A DNA stretch of 64,000 nucleotides, from assembly GCA_020633235.1 (NCBI GenBank), contig JACKEA010000001.1, forward strand, positions 1,860,001 to 1,924,000, given 5' to 3'. Of the stretch, positions 55,026 to 63,001 are shown one piece after another. A program made the translations under genes and the position numbers. The notes beneath the pieces were generated by a model, which was not told where the DNA came from, made no database searches, and saw only the letters and a list, made by a program, of their open reading frames with translations. The stretch comes from Polyangiaceae bacterium. Its GTDB lineage: Bacteria > Myxococcota_A > Polyangia > Polyangiales > Polyangiaceae. Each line of letters opens with the position of its first letter. Positions within the stretch are counted from its first letter, which is position 1.

Positions 55026-57203
55026 TCAGCCTGCCCAGCCAATCATGACCGGGTCGAACACCGACATGTTCCCACTCCCAGAGGTCACTTCGAACCGGAC
55101 CTGCACCTTGGAGGCGTGGTCGAAGTCCGCAATGTCGAGGATTTCCGTGCGATATGCATCGGAGCGCAGATCGATGTTGCTGGTGCCGAAGGGGTAGCTT
55201 CGGACCACACGGCAGCTTCCGAAGCCGGATTCCGAGCATCCACTGAAGCCATTGGAGCTGACCAGGACCCGCGCCTGGACCGAGCTCTGCCAGCGGATCG
55301 AATAGACGAGCTTTGCCTCGTGCATGTTGGCGATGCTCCACTCGCCGCTGGTCAGCCGATACGGCCCACTTCCGCTCGGGTCGAAGGTCCAAAAGCACTC
55401 TTCTCGTGGTCCGCCGGGTTGGTCGTCCTTGAACGTCCAGCCGTTGCGAGTGGGGAAGAGGTCGGGCTTGCACAGATTGATCTCGCCCCAGCCGGGATCC
55501 CCCATGGCGATGGGCGAGCAGTTCTTCCCGTCGGCGCACAGCGGGATCAGCGTAGGGAACGTGTACGGGTCACCCGTCGGACGCCAACGGTACATACGGT
55601 ACTCGACGCCGTCGCGTACGTCGTCCACGTCCGCAGTACCGCCCGGCACCAGGAAGTCCACACCCGTCAGGTGTTTGCGAGCGGCCACGCGCAAGGTGGG
55701 GTACTCCCCGGCGGTGCCGTCGGGCTGACGTCGGTGCAGGTGCGGTAGGCTGAAGTCGCGGAAGTAGCTGCCGTCGTTCAGCTTCGGAGCGGCATTCAGG
55801 ATGCGACGATTCAGCTCCAGGAAGTTGTCGAACAGATCCTTCAGCTGGGCGCTGGGCAGGCTCTCCGCTTCGAAGCCGCAGCCCGTGTAGGTCATCTCGA
55901 TGCCCGCACCCAGAAACTGGTCGGCGTCCATCGGCAGCTCACCGTAGACGTGCTCGGTGACGGAATCCCCCGCGATGGAATACAGCAGGCGGTACGTTTG
56001 CCCCGAGATGTACGGCCTACCGCTCTCTTCGTCCTTCATGGTCGGCGCGCGTTCCGTACCCATCAGGTCGTAGAACGCACCCAGGTCCGGGGCGCTGCAG
56101 TTGGAGTTGGTGGTGCAAGGGGTGAGCCCCGAGGACCCCGGGGATATGCCCTCGGGGAACAGGAGCGCGTTGCCGTAGGAATGGACGTTGAGGGCGAAGC
56201 GCGTCCTGTAGGCGCCGTCGTCCATGGAGCTCGCGAACAGCGACAGTAGCGGCATGCTCTCCGGCGCCGAGGTTGGATACGGACCGCGGTAGGTCGAGTT
56301 GAGGCTGTTCAGGCACGAGGTACCGGAGCCCGGCTCGTAGAACGTCGCGGTGTCGTTCCGATTGATGTCCGTGCCGATGCCGGAGGTGCACGGTTGACGA
56401 TTCGGCCGCCACTCGCGGTCGACGCTCGTGTGCGTGTAGTCGTATCCGTCTGGGTTGGACACCGGCACGATCACGATGGCGACGTCTTGCAGCAACTTGC
56501 GGACGTCGTCGACATCGTCGCGGAAGCTGTCGGCCAGATAGCGGAAGAGGCGCATCGCCATCTCCGGACCCACCCATTCCCGGGAGTGCTGGGCGGCATA
56601 CACGACGTATTGCGGAACGGGCGGGTCGCCCGGCCTGTGCAGCTTGCCGATGCGCACCGCCTTCATCGGGCGCCCTTCGTAGCTATCGCCGAAGTAGACG
56701 GTTTCCACGTACGGAGTACCACCGATGGGGGGATAGTTGCTGGCCGCGGCGTCGAGCTCCTGCAGGATGTTCTGGTTGCAGAACGACACCCGGGACGAAT
56801 GCTCGGCGTAAGGACAGAACGTGTTGGGATCGGGAGAGCCGGAGCACGTCTCGCCGGGGGAGTTCTCCTTGCCGCCGAGCAGGCTCGTCGTCAGCGGGCG
56901 CCATTCGATGCCGAGGCCCGAGAGGCTTTCCAGCGTGGGTTCCGGCAAGCGGGCTTGCCACCACTGCCCGGCGGGGGACATGTCTCGCACGGGGAACAAG
57001 AGACCGCTGCCTTCCGGAAACAGCTCGGCCAGCCGCGACTGGGGAACTCGCACCAACACCTCCCGCACCCCATGAGAGCTCGTGCCCGTGGGCGGCAACG
57101 AATCTCCCTGGCTGCTGCACGCAGCGACCGCGCCGAGCGCCAACCCGAGCCCGCAAATGGCCACACCCTGCCGCACCCGGCGGCGTCCCCGACTCTGCGC
57201 CAT
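55026..57203 (-). CDS. Secreted M14 zinc carboxypeptidase lipoprotein
   Basis: A 725-residue lipoprotein (VAACSS lipobox). The M14 domain (about 150-460) has the zinc site QHSREW, the third ligand in NVHSYGN and the catalytic Glu in GIEMTYTGCGF. The C-terminal part resembles a carbohydrate- or calcium-binding beta domain. It would remove C-terminal residues from peptides outside the cell, fitting a predatory lifestyle. Confidence 0.88.
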   Translation of the reverse strand: MAQSRGRRRVRQGVAICGLGLALGAVAACSSQGDSLPPTGTSSHGVREVLVRVPQSRLAELFPEGSGLLFPVRDMSPAGQWWQARLPEPTLESLSGLGIEWRPLTTSLLGGKENSPGETCSGSPDPNTFCPYAEHSSRVSFCNQNILQELDAAASNYPPIGGTPYVETVYFGDSYEGRPMKAVRIGKLHRPGDPPVPQYVVYAAQHSREWVGPEMAMRLFRYLADSFRDDVDDVRKLLQDVAIVIVPVSNPDGYDYTHTSVDREWRPNRQPCTSGIGTDINRNDTATFYEPGSGTSCLNSLNSTYRGPYPTSAPESMPLLSLFASSMDDGAYRTRFALNVHSYGNALLFPEGISPGSSGLTPCTTNSNCSAPDLGAFYDLMGTERAPTMKDEESGRPYISGQTYRLLYSIAGDSVTEHVYGELPMDADQFLGAGIEMTYTGCGFEAESLPSAQLKDLFDNFLELNRRILNAAPKLNDGSYFRDFSLPHLHRRQPDGTAGEYPTLRVAARKHLTGVDFLVPGGTADVDDVRDGVEYRMYRWRPTGDPYTFPTLIPLCADGKNCSPIAMGDPGWGEINLCKPDLFPTRNGWTFKDDQPGGPREECFWTFDPSGSGPYRLTSGEWSIANMHEAKLVYSIRWQSSVQARVLVSSNGFSGCSESGFGSCRVVRSYPFGTSNIDLRSDAYRTEILDIADFDHASKVQVRFEVTSGSGNMSVFDPVMIGWAG

Positions 57204-57265
57204 GTCGTCCTCCTCGCTTCAGAGGGGGACTTCGCGGCGAGCCCCGCGAACCTGACAGGGAAGAC

Positions 57266-57281
57266 TCGCGCCGCACCAACA
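57266..57281. repeat. Dispersed palindrome, single arm (copy 15)
   Basis: TCGCGCCGCACCAACA in the gap between the M14 gene and a divergent VOC gene. This copy is not next to a stop codon. Confidence 0.6.
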
Positions 57282-57293
57282 GACCCTTGAAAG

Positions 57294-57315
57294 TAGTTGC
57301 GAATTGTTGTAACTA
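57294..57315. promoter_or_regulatory. Dyad upstream of the VOC gene
   Basis: TAGTT and AACTA flank a 12-base AT-rich core 41 bases before the VOC start. It resembles a small repressor site, but no regulator gene adjoins. Confidence 0.35.
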
Positions 57316-57355
57316 TTGCGCGAAACGTAAATTGAAGCCCCAGGAGACGACTACG

Positions 57356-57805
57356 ATGAAGCCCACACCCGCGGACTGGCCCCGAATCTCGAGCGCGCTC
57401 TACTACGAAGACGTGGGCCCGGCCATCGATTGGCTGTGCGACGCCTTCGGCTTCGAGGTGAAGCTGAAGGTGGTGTCGAGCACGGGTCGCATCGAGCACT
57501 CCGAGCTGGTGTTCGGCGGCGGGCTGGTGATGGTGGGGGAGGCCGACAAGCTCGACAAGTTCCCGTATCGCCGGAGCCCCACGCAGGTCTCCGGCGTCAA
57601 CACCCAGAACATGATGGTGTACGTGGACGACGTGGAGGCGCACTGCGCCCGGGCGCGGGCAGCGGGGGCGGAGATCGTGACGGAGCCACAGACCACGGAC
57701 TACGGCGAGGACTACTGGACCGACCGCATGTACGAGTGCGTGGACATCGGTGGGCACCACTGGTGGTTTTCGCAGCGGCTCAGGAATCCTGGAGAAAAGG
57801 CGTAG
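57356..57805 (+). CDS. VOC-family (glyoxalase-like) protein
   Basis: A 149-residue VOC domain (RISSALYYEDVGPAIDWLCD, final CVDIGGHHWWFSQRL). GGAG lies 10 bases before the ATG. Function unknown. The gene ends close to, and converges with, the ECF sigma gene. Confidence 0.85.
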   Translation: MKPTPADWPRISSALYYEDVGPAIDWLCDAFGFEVKLKVVSSTGRIEHSELVFGGGLVMVGEADKLDKFPYRRSPTQVSGVNTQNMMVYVDDVEAHCARARAAGAEIVTEPQTTDYGEDYWTDRMYECVDIGGHHWWFSQRLRNPGEKA

Positions 57806-57813
57806 ACCCGCTC

Positions 57814-58365
57814 TCAACACTCGCAGCCGTTGGAGCGCGGCTCGCAAGAGACGATCTTGCCTCGCGCGTCCACGACGATGTCGCACTGTTCGTCCAACAG
57901 CTCTCGGAGCTTGGCGCGCCCTCGCTGGACGCGTGATTTCATGCAGGTGAGAGACACGCCGAGCATTTCAGCCGCTTCCTTGTGGCTCTTGCCCGAAAGC
58001 TCCGTGAGCGTGATCGCTTCGCGGTAGGGGGAGGGGAGCTGGGCGACGAAGACGGCGAGGTACTCCGAGACCAGGGTGGCGACCGCGCGGTCGTCGTCGT
58101 CCAGTGGCGCCTCCGGCTCGACCCCGGGCGCCTGCGCCAGCAGCGGGTGACGCGCGCGCCGGCGCTGGTGATCGGCGATCGCGGTCCGCGCGATGCGGAA
58201 CATCCAGGCGCCCATCCGTGCTTCGTCCTCCAGCGAGCCCAGCCCGCGATGCATGCGGAGCAGCACGTCTTGGAGCACGTCGTCCGCATCCGCGTCGCAA
58301 GCGACGCGGCGGCGGACGAACGGATACAGACGGGCGCTGAGCCGATCCCAGGCCGGAGCGTTCAT
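57814..58365 (-). CDS. ECF sigma factor with a Cys-rich C-terminus, coupled to arsM
   Basis: A 183-residue ECF sigma factor of the SigZ type. Region 2 includes DADDVLQDVLLRMHRGL and region 4 has ELSGKSHKEAAEMLGVSLTC. The last 25 residues contain CDIVV, SCEPRSNGCEC, giving a cluster of cysteines unlike the usual ECF tail. The ATG overlaps the arsM stop (ATGA), so it is translated with the methyltransferase. Arsenic sensing by the cysteine tail would be a logical guess; nothing proves it. Confidence 0.88.
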   Translation of the reverse strand: MNAPAWDRLSARLYPFVRRRVACDADADDVLQDVLLRMHRGLGSLEDEARMGAWMFRIARTAIADHQRRRARHPLLAQAPGVEPEAPLDDDDRAVATLVSEYLAVFVAQLPSPYREAITLTELSGKSHKEAAEMLGVSLTCMKSRVQRGRAKLRELLDEQCDIVVDARGKIVSCEPRSNGCEC

Positions 58366-59165
58366 GCCGCTCCGTCGCAACAGCTCGGGCCGCAACAGCT
58401 CTTGGCCGTCTTTCGAGCTTCTATGGTGGCGGACGCGATGTAGTCCTCCGCGCCGCTTCCCGGGGACCAGTCGCGAATGAAGCTTCGGCTTTCCTCGCTG
58501 ACTCGCACCTTCACCTCGGCGAAGCCCGCCTCCTTCAGCAGCGCTTCGATCTCCGAAACCGGCGCTGCCCCGGCGACACAGCCGGAAAGAGCCGCTTCAC
58601 CCCGGAGAGTCGGGGGCAGCTCGCGAAGGGCGACCACGTCGGAGATGGCCAGACGGCCACCCGCCTTCAACACCCGAAACGCATCGCGGAATACCTGCGC
58701 CTTGTTCGGAGACAGGTTGATCACGCAGTTGGAGAGGATGACGTCGACGCAGCCATCGGCCACGGGAAGGTTCTCGATCTCGCCGAGCCGAAACTCCACG
58801 TTGTCGGCTTTCACCTTGTGAGCGTTCTCGCGCGCCTTGGAGATCATCTCTGCGGTCATGTCCACGCCAATCACACGGCCGCTGTCCCCGACCTGACGCG
58901 CGGCCAGGAAGCTGTCGAAGCCGGCGCCGCTGCCGAGGTCCAGCACCGTTTCTCCGGGGCTGAGATCGGCAATGGCCTGCGGATTGCCGCAGCCAAGCCC
59001 GAGGTTTGCGCCATCCGGCGCTTGGGAGAGCTCGTCGTCGCTGTAGCCGATGCGCCGCGAGTGCTCGGGGGTGGGCCCGCAACAGCTGGGCGCGCAGCCC
59101 ATTTCTCCAGCGGCGACGCGCGCATAGTGCTCTCGGACGGTGCTTCGGATTTGATCGTCGTTCAC
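58362..59165 (-). CDS. arsM: Arsenite methyltransferase
   Basis: A 267-residue SAM-dependent enzyme that methylates As(III). It has the DLGSGAGFDSFLAA SAM motif and family cysteines in APSCCGP, GLGCGNP, SNCVINL and SGCVAGA, with CCGPSCCDG at the end. The methylated product is volatile or exportable. It is divergent from arsRDA and coupled to an ECF sigma gene. Confidence 0.93.
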   Translation of the reverse strand: MNDDQIRSTVREHYARVAAGEMGCAPSCCGPTPEHSRRIGYSDDELSQAPDGANLGLGCGNPQAIADLSPGETVLDLGSGAGFDSFLAARQVGDSGRVIGVDMTAEMISKARENAHKVKADNVEFRLGEIENLPVADGCVDVILSNCVINLSPNKAQVFRDAFRVLKAGGRLAISDVVALRELPPTLRGEAALSGCVAGAAPVSEIEALLKEAGFAEVKVRVSEESRSFIRDWSPGSGAEDYIASATIEARKTAKSCCGPSCCDGAA

Positions 59166-59261
59166 GGGGAATGCCTCCTTCGACCCTGAAGACGCGGATG
59201 TCGGGCAATGGACGCAGACAAATGCGGGGCGTCATCTCGGGGTTGACCGCGGAGCCCACAT

Positions 59262-59284
59262 TTCGTATTTAGACGAAATACGAA
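59262..59284. promoter_or_regulatory. ArsR operator over the arsR start codon
   Basis: TTCGTATTT and AAATACGAA are perfect 9-base arms with a 5-base spacer. The last base is the first of the arsR start codon, so binding would block arsRDA. arsM starts about 100 bases away and may be controlled too. Confidence 0.8.
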
Positions 59285-59628
59285 TGAGCGTCCAGACCAG
59301 CACAAAAGACGCCTGTTGCGTGCCAGGGCCCTTCGTCCCGCGCCCTCGGCTCCGGGGGCAGGAGGCGGAGCAACGGCTGGCCGCGCTCACGCGGGCCCTC
59401 GGCCACCCGGCGCGCATCCGCATCCTCAAGGTGCTGCTCGCGAAGGACGTGTGCGTGGCGGGAGAGCTGGTGGACGAGGTGCCCCTGGCCGCGTCCACGG
59501 TGTCGCAGCACTTGAAGGTGCTCAAAGAGGTGGGGCTGATCCGCGGCGAGGTGGACGGGCCGCGGCGTTGCTACTGCGTCGATCGTGCGGTCGTCGAGGA
59601 GCTGACAGTGCTGCTCGGCGATCTGTGA
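59284..59628 (+). CDS. arsR: ArsR arsenic-responsive repressor
   Basis: A 114-residue ArsR regulator (LTRALGHPARIRILKVLLA, TVSQHLKVLKEVGLIRGEV). Cysteines in DACCVPG, KDVCVAGEL and RRCYCVD could bind As(III). It is the first gene of arsR-arsD-arsA and overlaps a strong operator. Confidence 0.92.
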   Translation: MSVQTSTKDACCVPGPFVPRPRLRGQEAEQRLAALTRALGHPARIRILKVLLAKDVCVAGELVDEVPLAASTVSQHLKVLKEVGLIRGEVDGPRRCYCVDRAVVEELTVLLGDL

Positions 59629-59643
59629 AGAAGAGGTAATCCG

Positions 59644-60018
59644 ATGTCCGAAAAGACTGTACGCGTGTTCGATCCTGCCATGTGTTGCGCGACTGGGGTT
59701 TGCGGCCCTTCCGTGGATCCGGTTCTTGCCGCGTTCGCTGCGGATCTGGATTGGCTCTCGAGCATGGGCGTCTCCGTGCGGCGCTTCAATCTAGCGCAGG
59801 AGCCAGCCGAGTTCGCAGCCAACGCCACGGTGAAGCAAGCGTTGGAGGACAAGGGCGATGGCGCTCTGCCGGTGATCGAGATCTCCGGCGAGGTGAAGAG
59901 CACCGGCGTGTACCCTTCCCGCGCCCAGCTCGCGGCATGGCTCGGCGTCAACGCGGAGTCGGCCCCCAAGAGTACCGGGTGCTGCGGCGGCAAGGGCAAG
60001 TCGGGCGGCTGCTGCTGA
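59644..60018 (+). CDS. arsD: ArsD arsenic metallochaperone
   Basis: A 124-residue ArsD. It passes As(III) to ArsA. The N-terminal metal site has Cys14, Cys15 and Cys20 (MCCATGVC), and the tail has two more Cys pairs (CCGGKG, GGCC). It lies 15 bases after arsR and 12 before arsA. Confidence 0.95.
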   Translation: MSEKTVRVFDPAMCCATGVCGPSVDPVLAAFAADLDWLSSMGVSVRRFNLAQEPAEFAANATVKQALEDKGDGALPVIEISGEVKSTGVYPSRAQLAAWLGVNAESAPKSTGCCGGKGKSGGCC

Positions 60019-60030
60019 TGAGGTGACGCC

Positions 60031-61743
60031 ATGCCATCCTTGTTTCCGAACCCCACGCGGGTGCTGTTTTTCACTGGCAAAGGCGGGGTTGGCAAGACCA
60101 GCATCGCGTGCGCGACGGCCATCGCCCTGGCGGAGCAGGGCAAGAAGGTGCTGCTCGTCAGCACCGACCCAGCGTCGAATCTCGACGAGGTGCTCGGCGT
60201 AGCGCTCGATGGCGCGCCGCGGTTGGTGCCCGGCGTCGAGAACCTCTCGGCCCTGAACATCGATCCGGAAGCGGCGGCGCGGCGCTACCGGGAGCGGGTG
60301 GTGGGACCGTATCGCGGCGTACTGCCGGAGAGCGCCATCGTCAGCATGGAAGAGCAGCTGTCCGGGGCATGCACGGTGGAGATCGCCGCCTTCGACGAGT
60401 TCTCGAAGCTGCTCGGAGATGCGTCGGCCACGCGGGATCTGGATCACGTCATCTTCGACACGGCGCCTACCGGTCACACGCTTCGGTTGCTCGAGCTGCC
60501 AGCGGCCTGGAGCCAGTTCTTCGACGAGAACGTGGGCGGCACGTCGTGCTTGGGCCCGCTCTCCGGGCTGACCGCGCAGCGTGAGCTGTATGCCGCTTCG
60601 CATGCGGCGTTGCGCTCTGCCGCCAGCACTACGGTCGTGCTGGTGGCACGTCCCGATCGCGCGTCGCTGAAGGAAGCCGAGCGCACACGCTCCGAGCTTT
60701 CGGCCTTGGGCATCTCGAACCTGCGTTTGACCATCAACGGCGTTTTTCGCGCAGAGAACGCCGCAGATCCCATCGCCCGGGCGCTGGAGCAGCGGGGCCA
60801 TGCCGCCCTCGCGGAGCTTCCTCCCGGCCTGGCGGCGCTGCCGCGCACGGAGGTGGCGCTGGTGCCCTTCGGCCTCGTCGGCGTAGACGCGCTGCGGAGC
60901 CTGGGGCAGGGCGGGCGCGCGGCCCCGGCGCTCGGGGACATGCCCCGCTCGGACGACGTCGTCACGGAAGCCATGGACGCGTTGGTTCAGCGCATCTCTG
61001 CCGCCGGGCGCGGCGTGGTGCTGACCATGGGCAAGGGCGGCGTGGGCAAGACCACCATCGCGGCGCGCATCGCGCGGGACCTCGCTCGCGCCGGCCACTC
61101 CGTGCTGCTCACCACGACGGATCCTGCCGCCCACGTGGCGGACGCCGCCGGCGGCCCGCTCCCCAATCTGGAGATCGCGCGTATCGATCCGGAGCTCGAG
61201 ACCCGCCGTTACTCGGAAGAAGTGATGGCCACCGTCGGTCGCGACATGGACGAAAGAGGCCGCGCGCTATTGGCCGAGGATCTGCGCTCGCCGTGCACCG
61301 AGGAGATAGCGGTGTTTCGTGCCTTCGCGGAGTGCGTGGCGGGCGGGCGGGACCGCTTCGTGGTCATCGATACCGCGCCCACGGGGCACACGCTGCTCTT
61401 GTTGGACGCCGCCGAGGCTTATCACCGCGAGGTGCTCAAGAAGGCGAGCGGCAGCCCCGACGCCGTGCGCGAGCTCTTGCCGCGGCTCCGGGATCCGTCC
61501 TTCACCCACGTGATCTTGGTGACGCTGGCAGAAGCGACGCCCGTGCACGAAGCACTGCAGCTCGAGCGCGACCTCGCCCGCGCGGACATCCCCGTGGAGG
61601 CGTGGGTCGTGAATCAGTCGCTCACGCCGCTCGGGGTGAGTGATCCCGTGCTCCGCTCGCGCCGCTCCGAGGAGCTACCGTTCTTGCGCCAACTGACGGA
61701 GCACGCGCCGCACACCATCGTGGAGGCGTGGCACGCGAGCTGA
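60031..61743 (+). CDS. arsA: ArsA arsenite-activated ATPase
   Basis: A 570-residue two-domain ATPase. P-loops GKGGVGKT are at about 16-23 and 334-341, with a DTAPTGHT signature in each half. As(III) cysteines are Cys114, Cys173 and Cys422, in line with Cys113, Cys172 and Cys422 of E. coli ArsA. In other bacteria ArsA drives the ArsB or Acr3 permease, but no such permease is in this window. It is the last gene of the operon. Confidence 0.95.
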   Translation: MPSLFPNPTRVLFFTGKGGVGKTSIACATAIALAEQGKKVLLVSTDPASNLDEVLGVALDGAPRLVPGVENLSALNIDPEAAARRYRERVVGPYRGVLPESAIVSMEEQLSGACTVEIAAFDEFSKLLGDASATRDLDHVIFDTAPTGHTLRLLELPAAWSQFFDENVGGTSCLGPLSGLTAQRELYAASHAALRSAASTTVVLVARPDRASLKEAERTRSELSALGISNLRLTINGVFRAENAADPIARALEQRGHAALAELPPGLAALPRTEVALVPFGLVGVDALRSLGQGGRAAPALGDMPRSDDVVTEAMDALVQRISAAGRGVVLTMGKGGVGKTTIAARIARDLARAGHSVLLTTTDPAAHVADAAGGPLPNLEIARIDPELETRRYSEEVMATVGRDMDERGRALLAEDLRSPCTEEIAVFRAFAECVAGGRDRFVVIDTAPTGHTLLLLDAAEAYHREVLKKASGSPDAVRELLPRLRDPSFTHVILVTLAEATPVHEALQLERDLARADIPVEAWVVNQSLTPLGVSDPVLRSRRSEELPFLRQLTEHAPHTIVEAWHAS

Positions 61744-61746
61744 CGC

Positions 61747-61811
61747 GAGCTTCCGCGCCGAGCCAACATGATTTGCATGAGCATGTTGGTTCGCCGCGAT
61801 ACCCGTCGCGG
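61747..61811. repeat. Dispersed palindrome, complete copy 16 (A-B arms)
   Basis: Arms TTCCGCGCCGAGCCAACATG and CATGTTGGTTCGCCGCGA pair around a loop, with the B-tail stem CCGCGA/TCGCGG on the right. It begins three bases after the arsA stop and may terminate the operon. Confidence 0.85.
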
Positions 61812-61942
61812 CTCACCTGGTCACGGAGCTCCGGCGTGGGCTCTCGAATGCGGCGCCCTGAAGAGCAGCCCGGCGCGGCGTGCGGGAGCGCCGGGAGCCA
61901 CTCGACTTGAAGCGGTTTTCTCGTCCCCACGTCTGACGTGCT

Positions 61943-62335
61943 ATGAAAGCGCTCGTGAACCCGCGAACTTGGCTGATTCCGATCACGGCGGGGCTGCTCC
62001 TGCCCTTGGCGATGGTGTCCTCACCCGGCTGCAAGAAGGACGAGCCGCCGCCACCGCTGCCGTCCGCGGCGCCGGCCGCCACGGAAACGAGCGCGCCGCT
62101 CACCCTCGAGATCGAGGACGCCGGTGAGCCTGTCGAAGACGCCGAAGCCGGGCCGAAGAAGACGTACACCGGAGGCAGCTCGGCCAGCATGAAGAAGTGC
62201 TGCCAGGCCGTATCGCAGAACGCCGAGAACGCGCCGGAGCCGACCAAGTCGTACATGAAGCAGCTGGCCGCGGCGTGCTTCGCCGCAGCCGCAGCCGGCC
62301 GCGGCTGGAGCGGCGGCGGTTTCGCCTGCAAGTGA
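61943..62335 (+). CDS. Lipoprotein, function unknown
   Basis: A 130-residue lipoprotein (VSSPGCKK lipobox) with an acidic, Pro-rich linker and a short Ala-rich C-terminal domain with four cysteines (KKCCQAV, AAACFAA, ACK). No known motif. This type is frequent in Polyangiales. Confidence 0.7.
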   Translation: MKALVNPRTWLIPITAGLLLPLAMVSSPGCKKDEPPPPLPSAAPAATETSAPLTLEIEDAGEPVEDAEAGPKKTYTGGSSASMKKCCQAVSQNAENAPEPTKSYMKQLAAACFAAAAAGRGWSGGGFACK

Positions 62336-62341
62336 GCCCGC

Positions 62342-62360
62342 GCTGAGCGGCGCGCTCAGC
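62342..62360. terminator. GC-rich hairpin between convergent genes
   Basis: GCTGAGCG and CGCTCAGC are perfect 8-base arms with a 3-base loop. It lies between the lipoprotein stop and the stop of the hydrolase gene, whose last codons it overlaps. It could terminate both transcripts. Confidence 0.5.
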
Positions 62361-62925
62361 CCATGGCTCGCAAGCTCAGCAGCGTTCCGAGCACGATGGG
62401 CTCCATCGCGGCGTTGAAGTGAGCGGCGCCGGCGACGACGCGCACCTCGGCGCCGATGCGCGCTTCGAGCTCGGCCCGCGTGCCGTGGTAGTCCGCCGTG
62501 AAAGGATCGTCGTCCGAGAGTAGCGCGACGGTGTGGCCCATCGCGTCCCGGGCGCGGCTGGTGTCGATGGGCGTGTCCGTCCAGGGGACGATGTCGTCCC
62601 AAGGCTCGTCGATGGAGAACCACGGGGCGACGAGCAGCACGCCGGCGGCGCGAAAGCCGTCCTGGTGCTGAGCCAGCGCGCGCATGACCACCTGGGTGCC
62701 GACACTGTGGCCGATGAGCCAAGTCGGCGCGCCGCCGGAATCCAGCGCCTCCGTGAGGGCGGCGACGGAGCGCTCGATGTCGGGTGCGTCCCGCGGCTCC
62801 GGCTCGACCACCTCCACCGAGGTGAACAGATCGGGAAAGCCGGCGAATAGCTCGTCCCGAAGCCACGGGTACCAGTCACTGTCCGCGTGACCCCCATAGC
62901 GCGGCACGATCACCAGGCGATGCAT
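62356..62925 (-). CDS. RBBP9/YdeN-like alpha/beta hydrolase
   Basis: A 189-residue small hydrolase. It starts HRLVIVPRYGG and has the nucleophile elbow GHSVG, an acid in LSDDDPF and a late His in GAAHFNAAMEP. Family members are serine hydrolases with unclear substrates. ATG 62925 is chosen since upstream sequence lacks family features. Confidence 0.82.
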   Translation of the reverse strand: MHRLVIVPRYGGHADSDWYPWLRDELFAGFPDLFTSVEVVEPEPRDAPDIERSVAALTEALDSGGAPTWLIGHSVGTQVVMRALAQHQDGFRAAGVLLVAPWFSIDEPWDDIVPWTDTPIDTSRARDAMGHTVALLSDDDPFTADYHGTRAELEARIGAEVRVVAGAAHFNAAMEPIVLGTLLSLRAMG

Positions 62926-63001
62926 GCCGGGCGTTTTGCCACGTAATCTCGCCTGGCGGTAGGCGTTGCAGCCCGCGCGGGGGGACGCTAACTCCGTGTC
63001 C

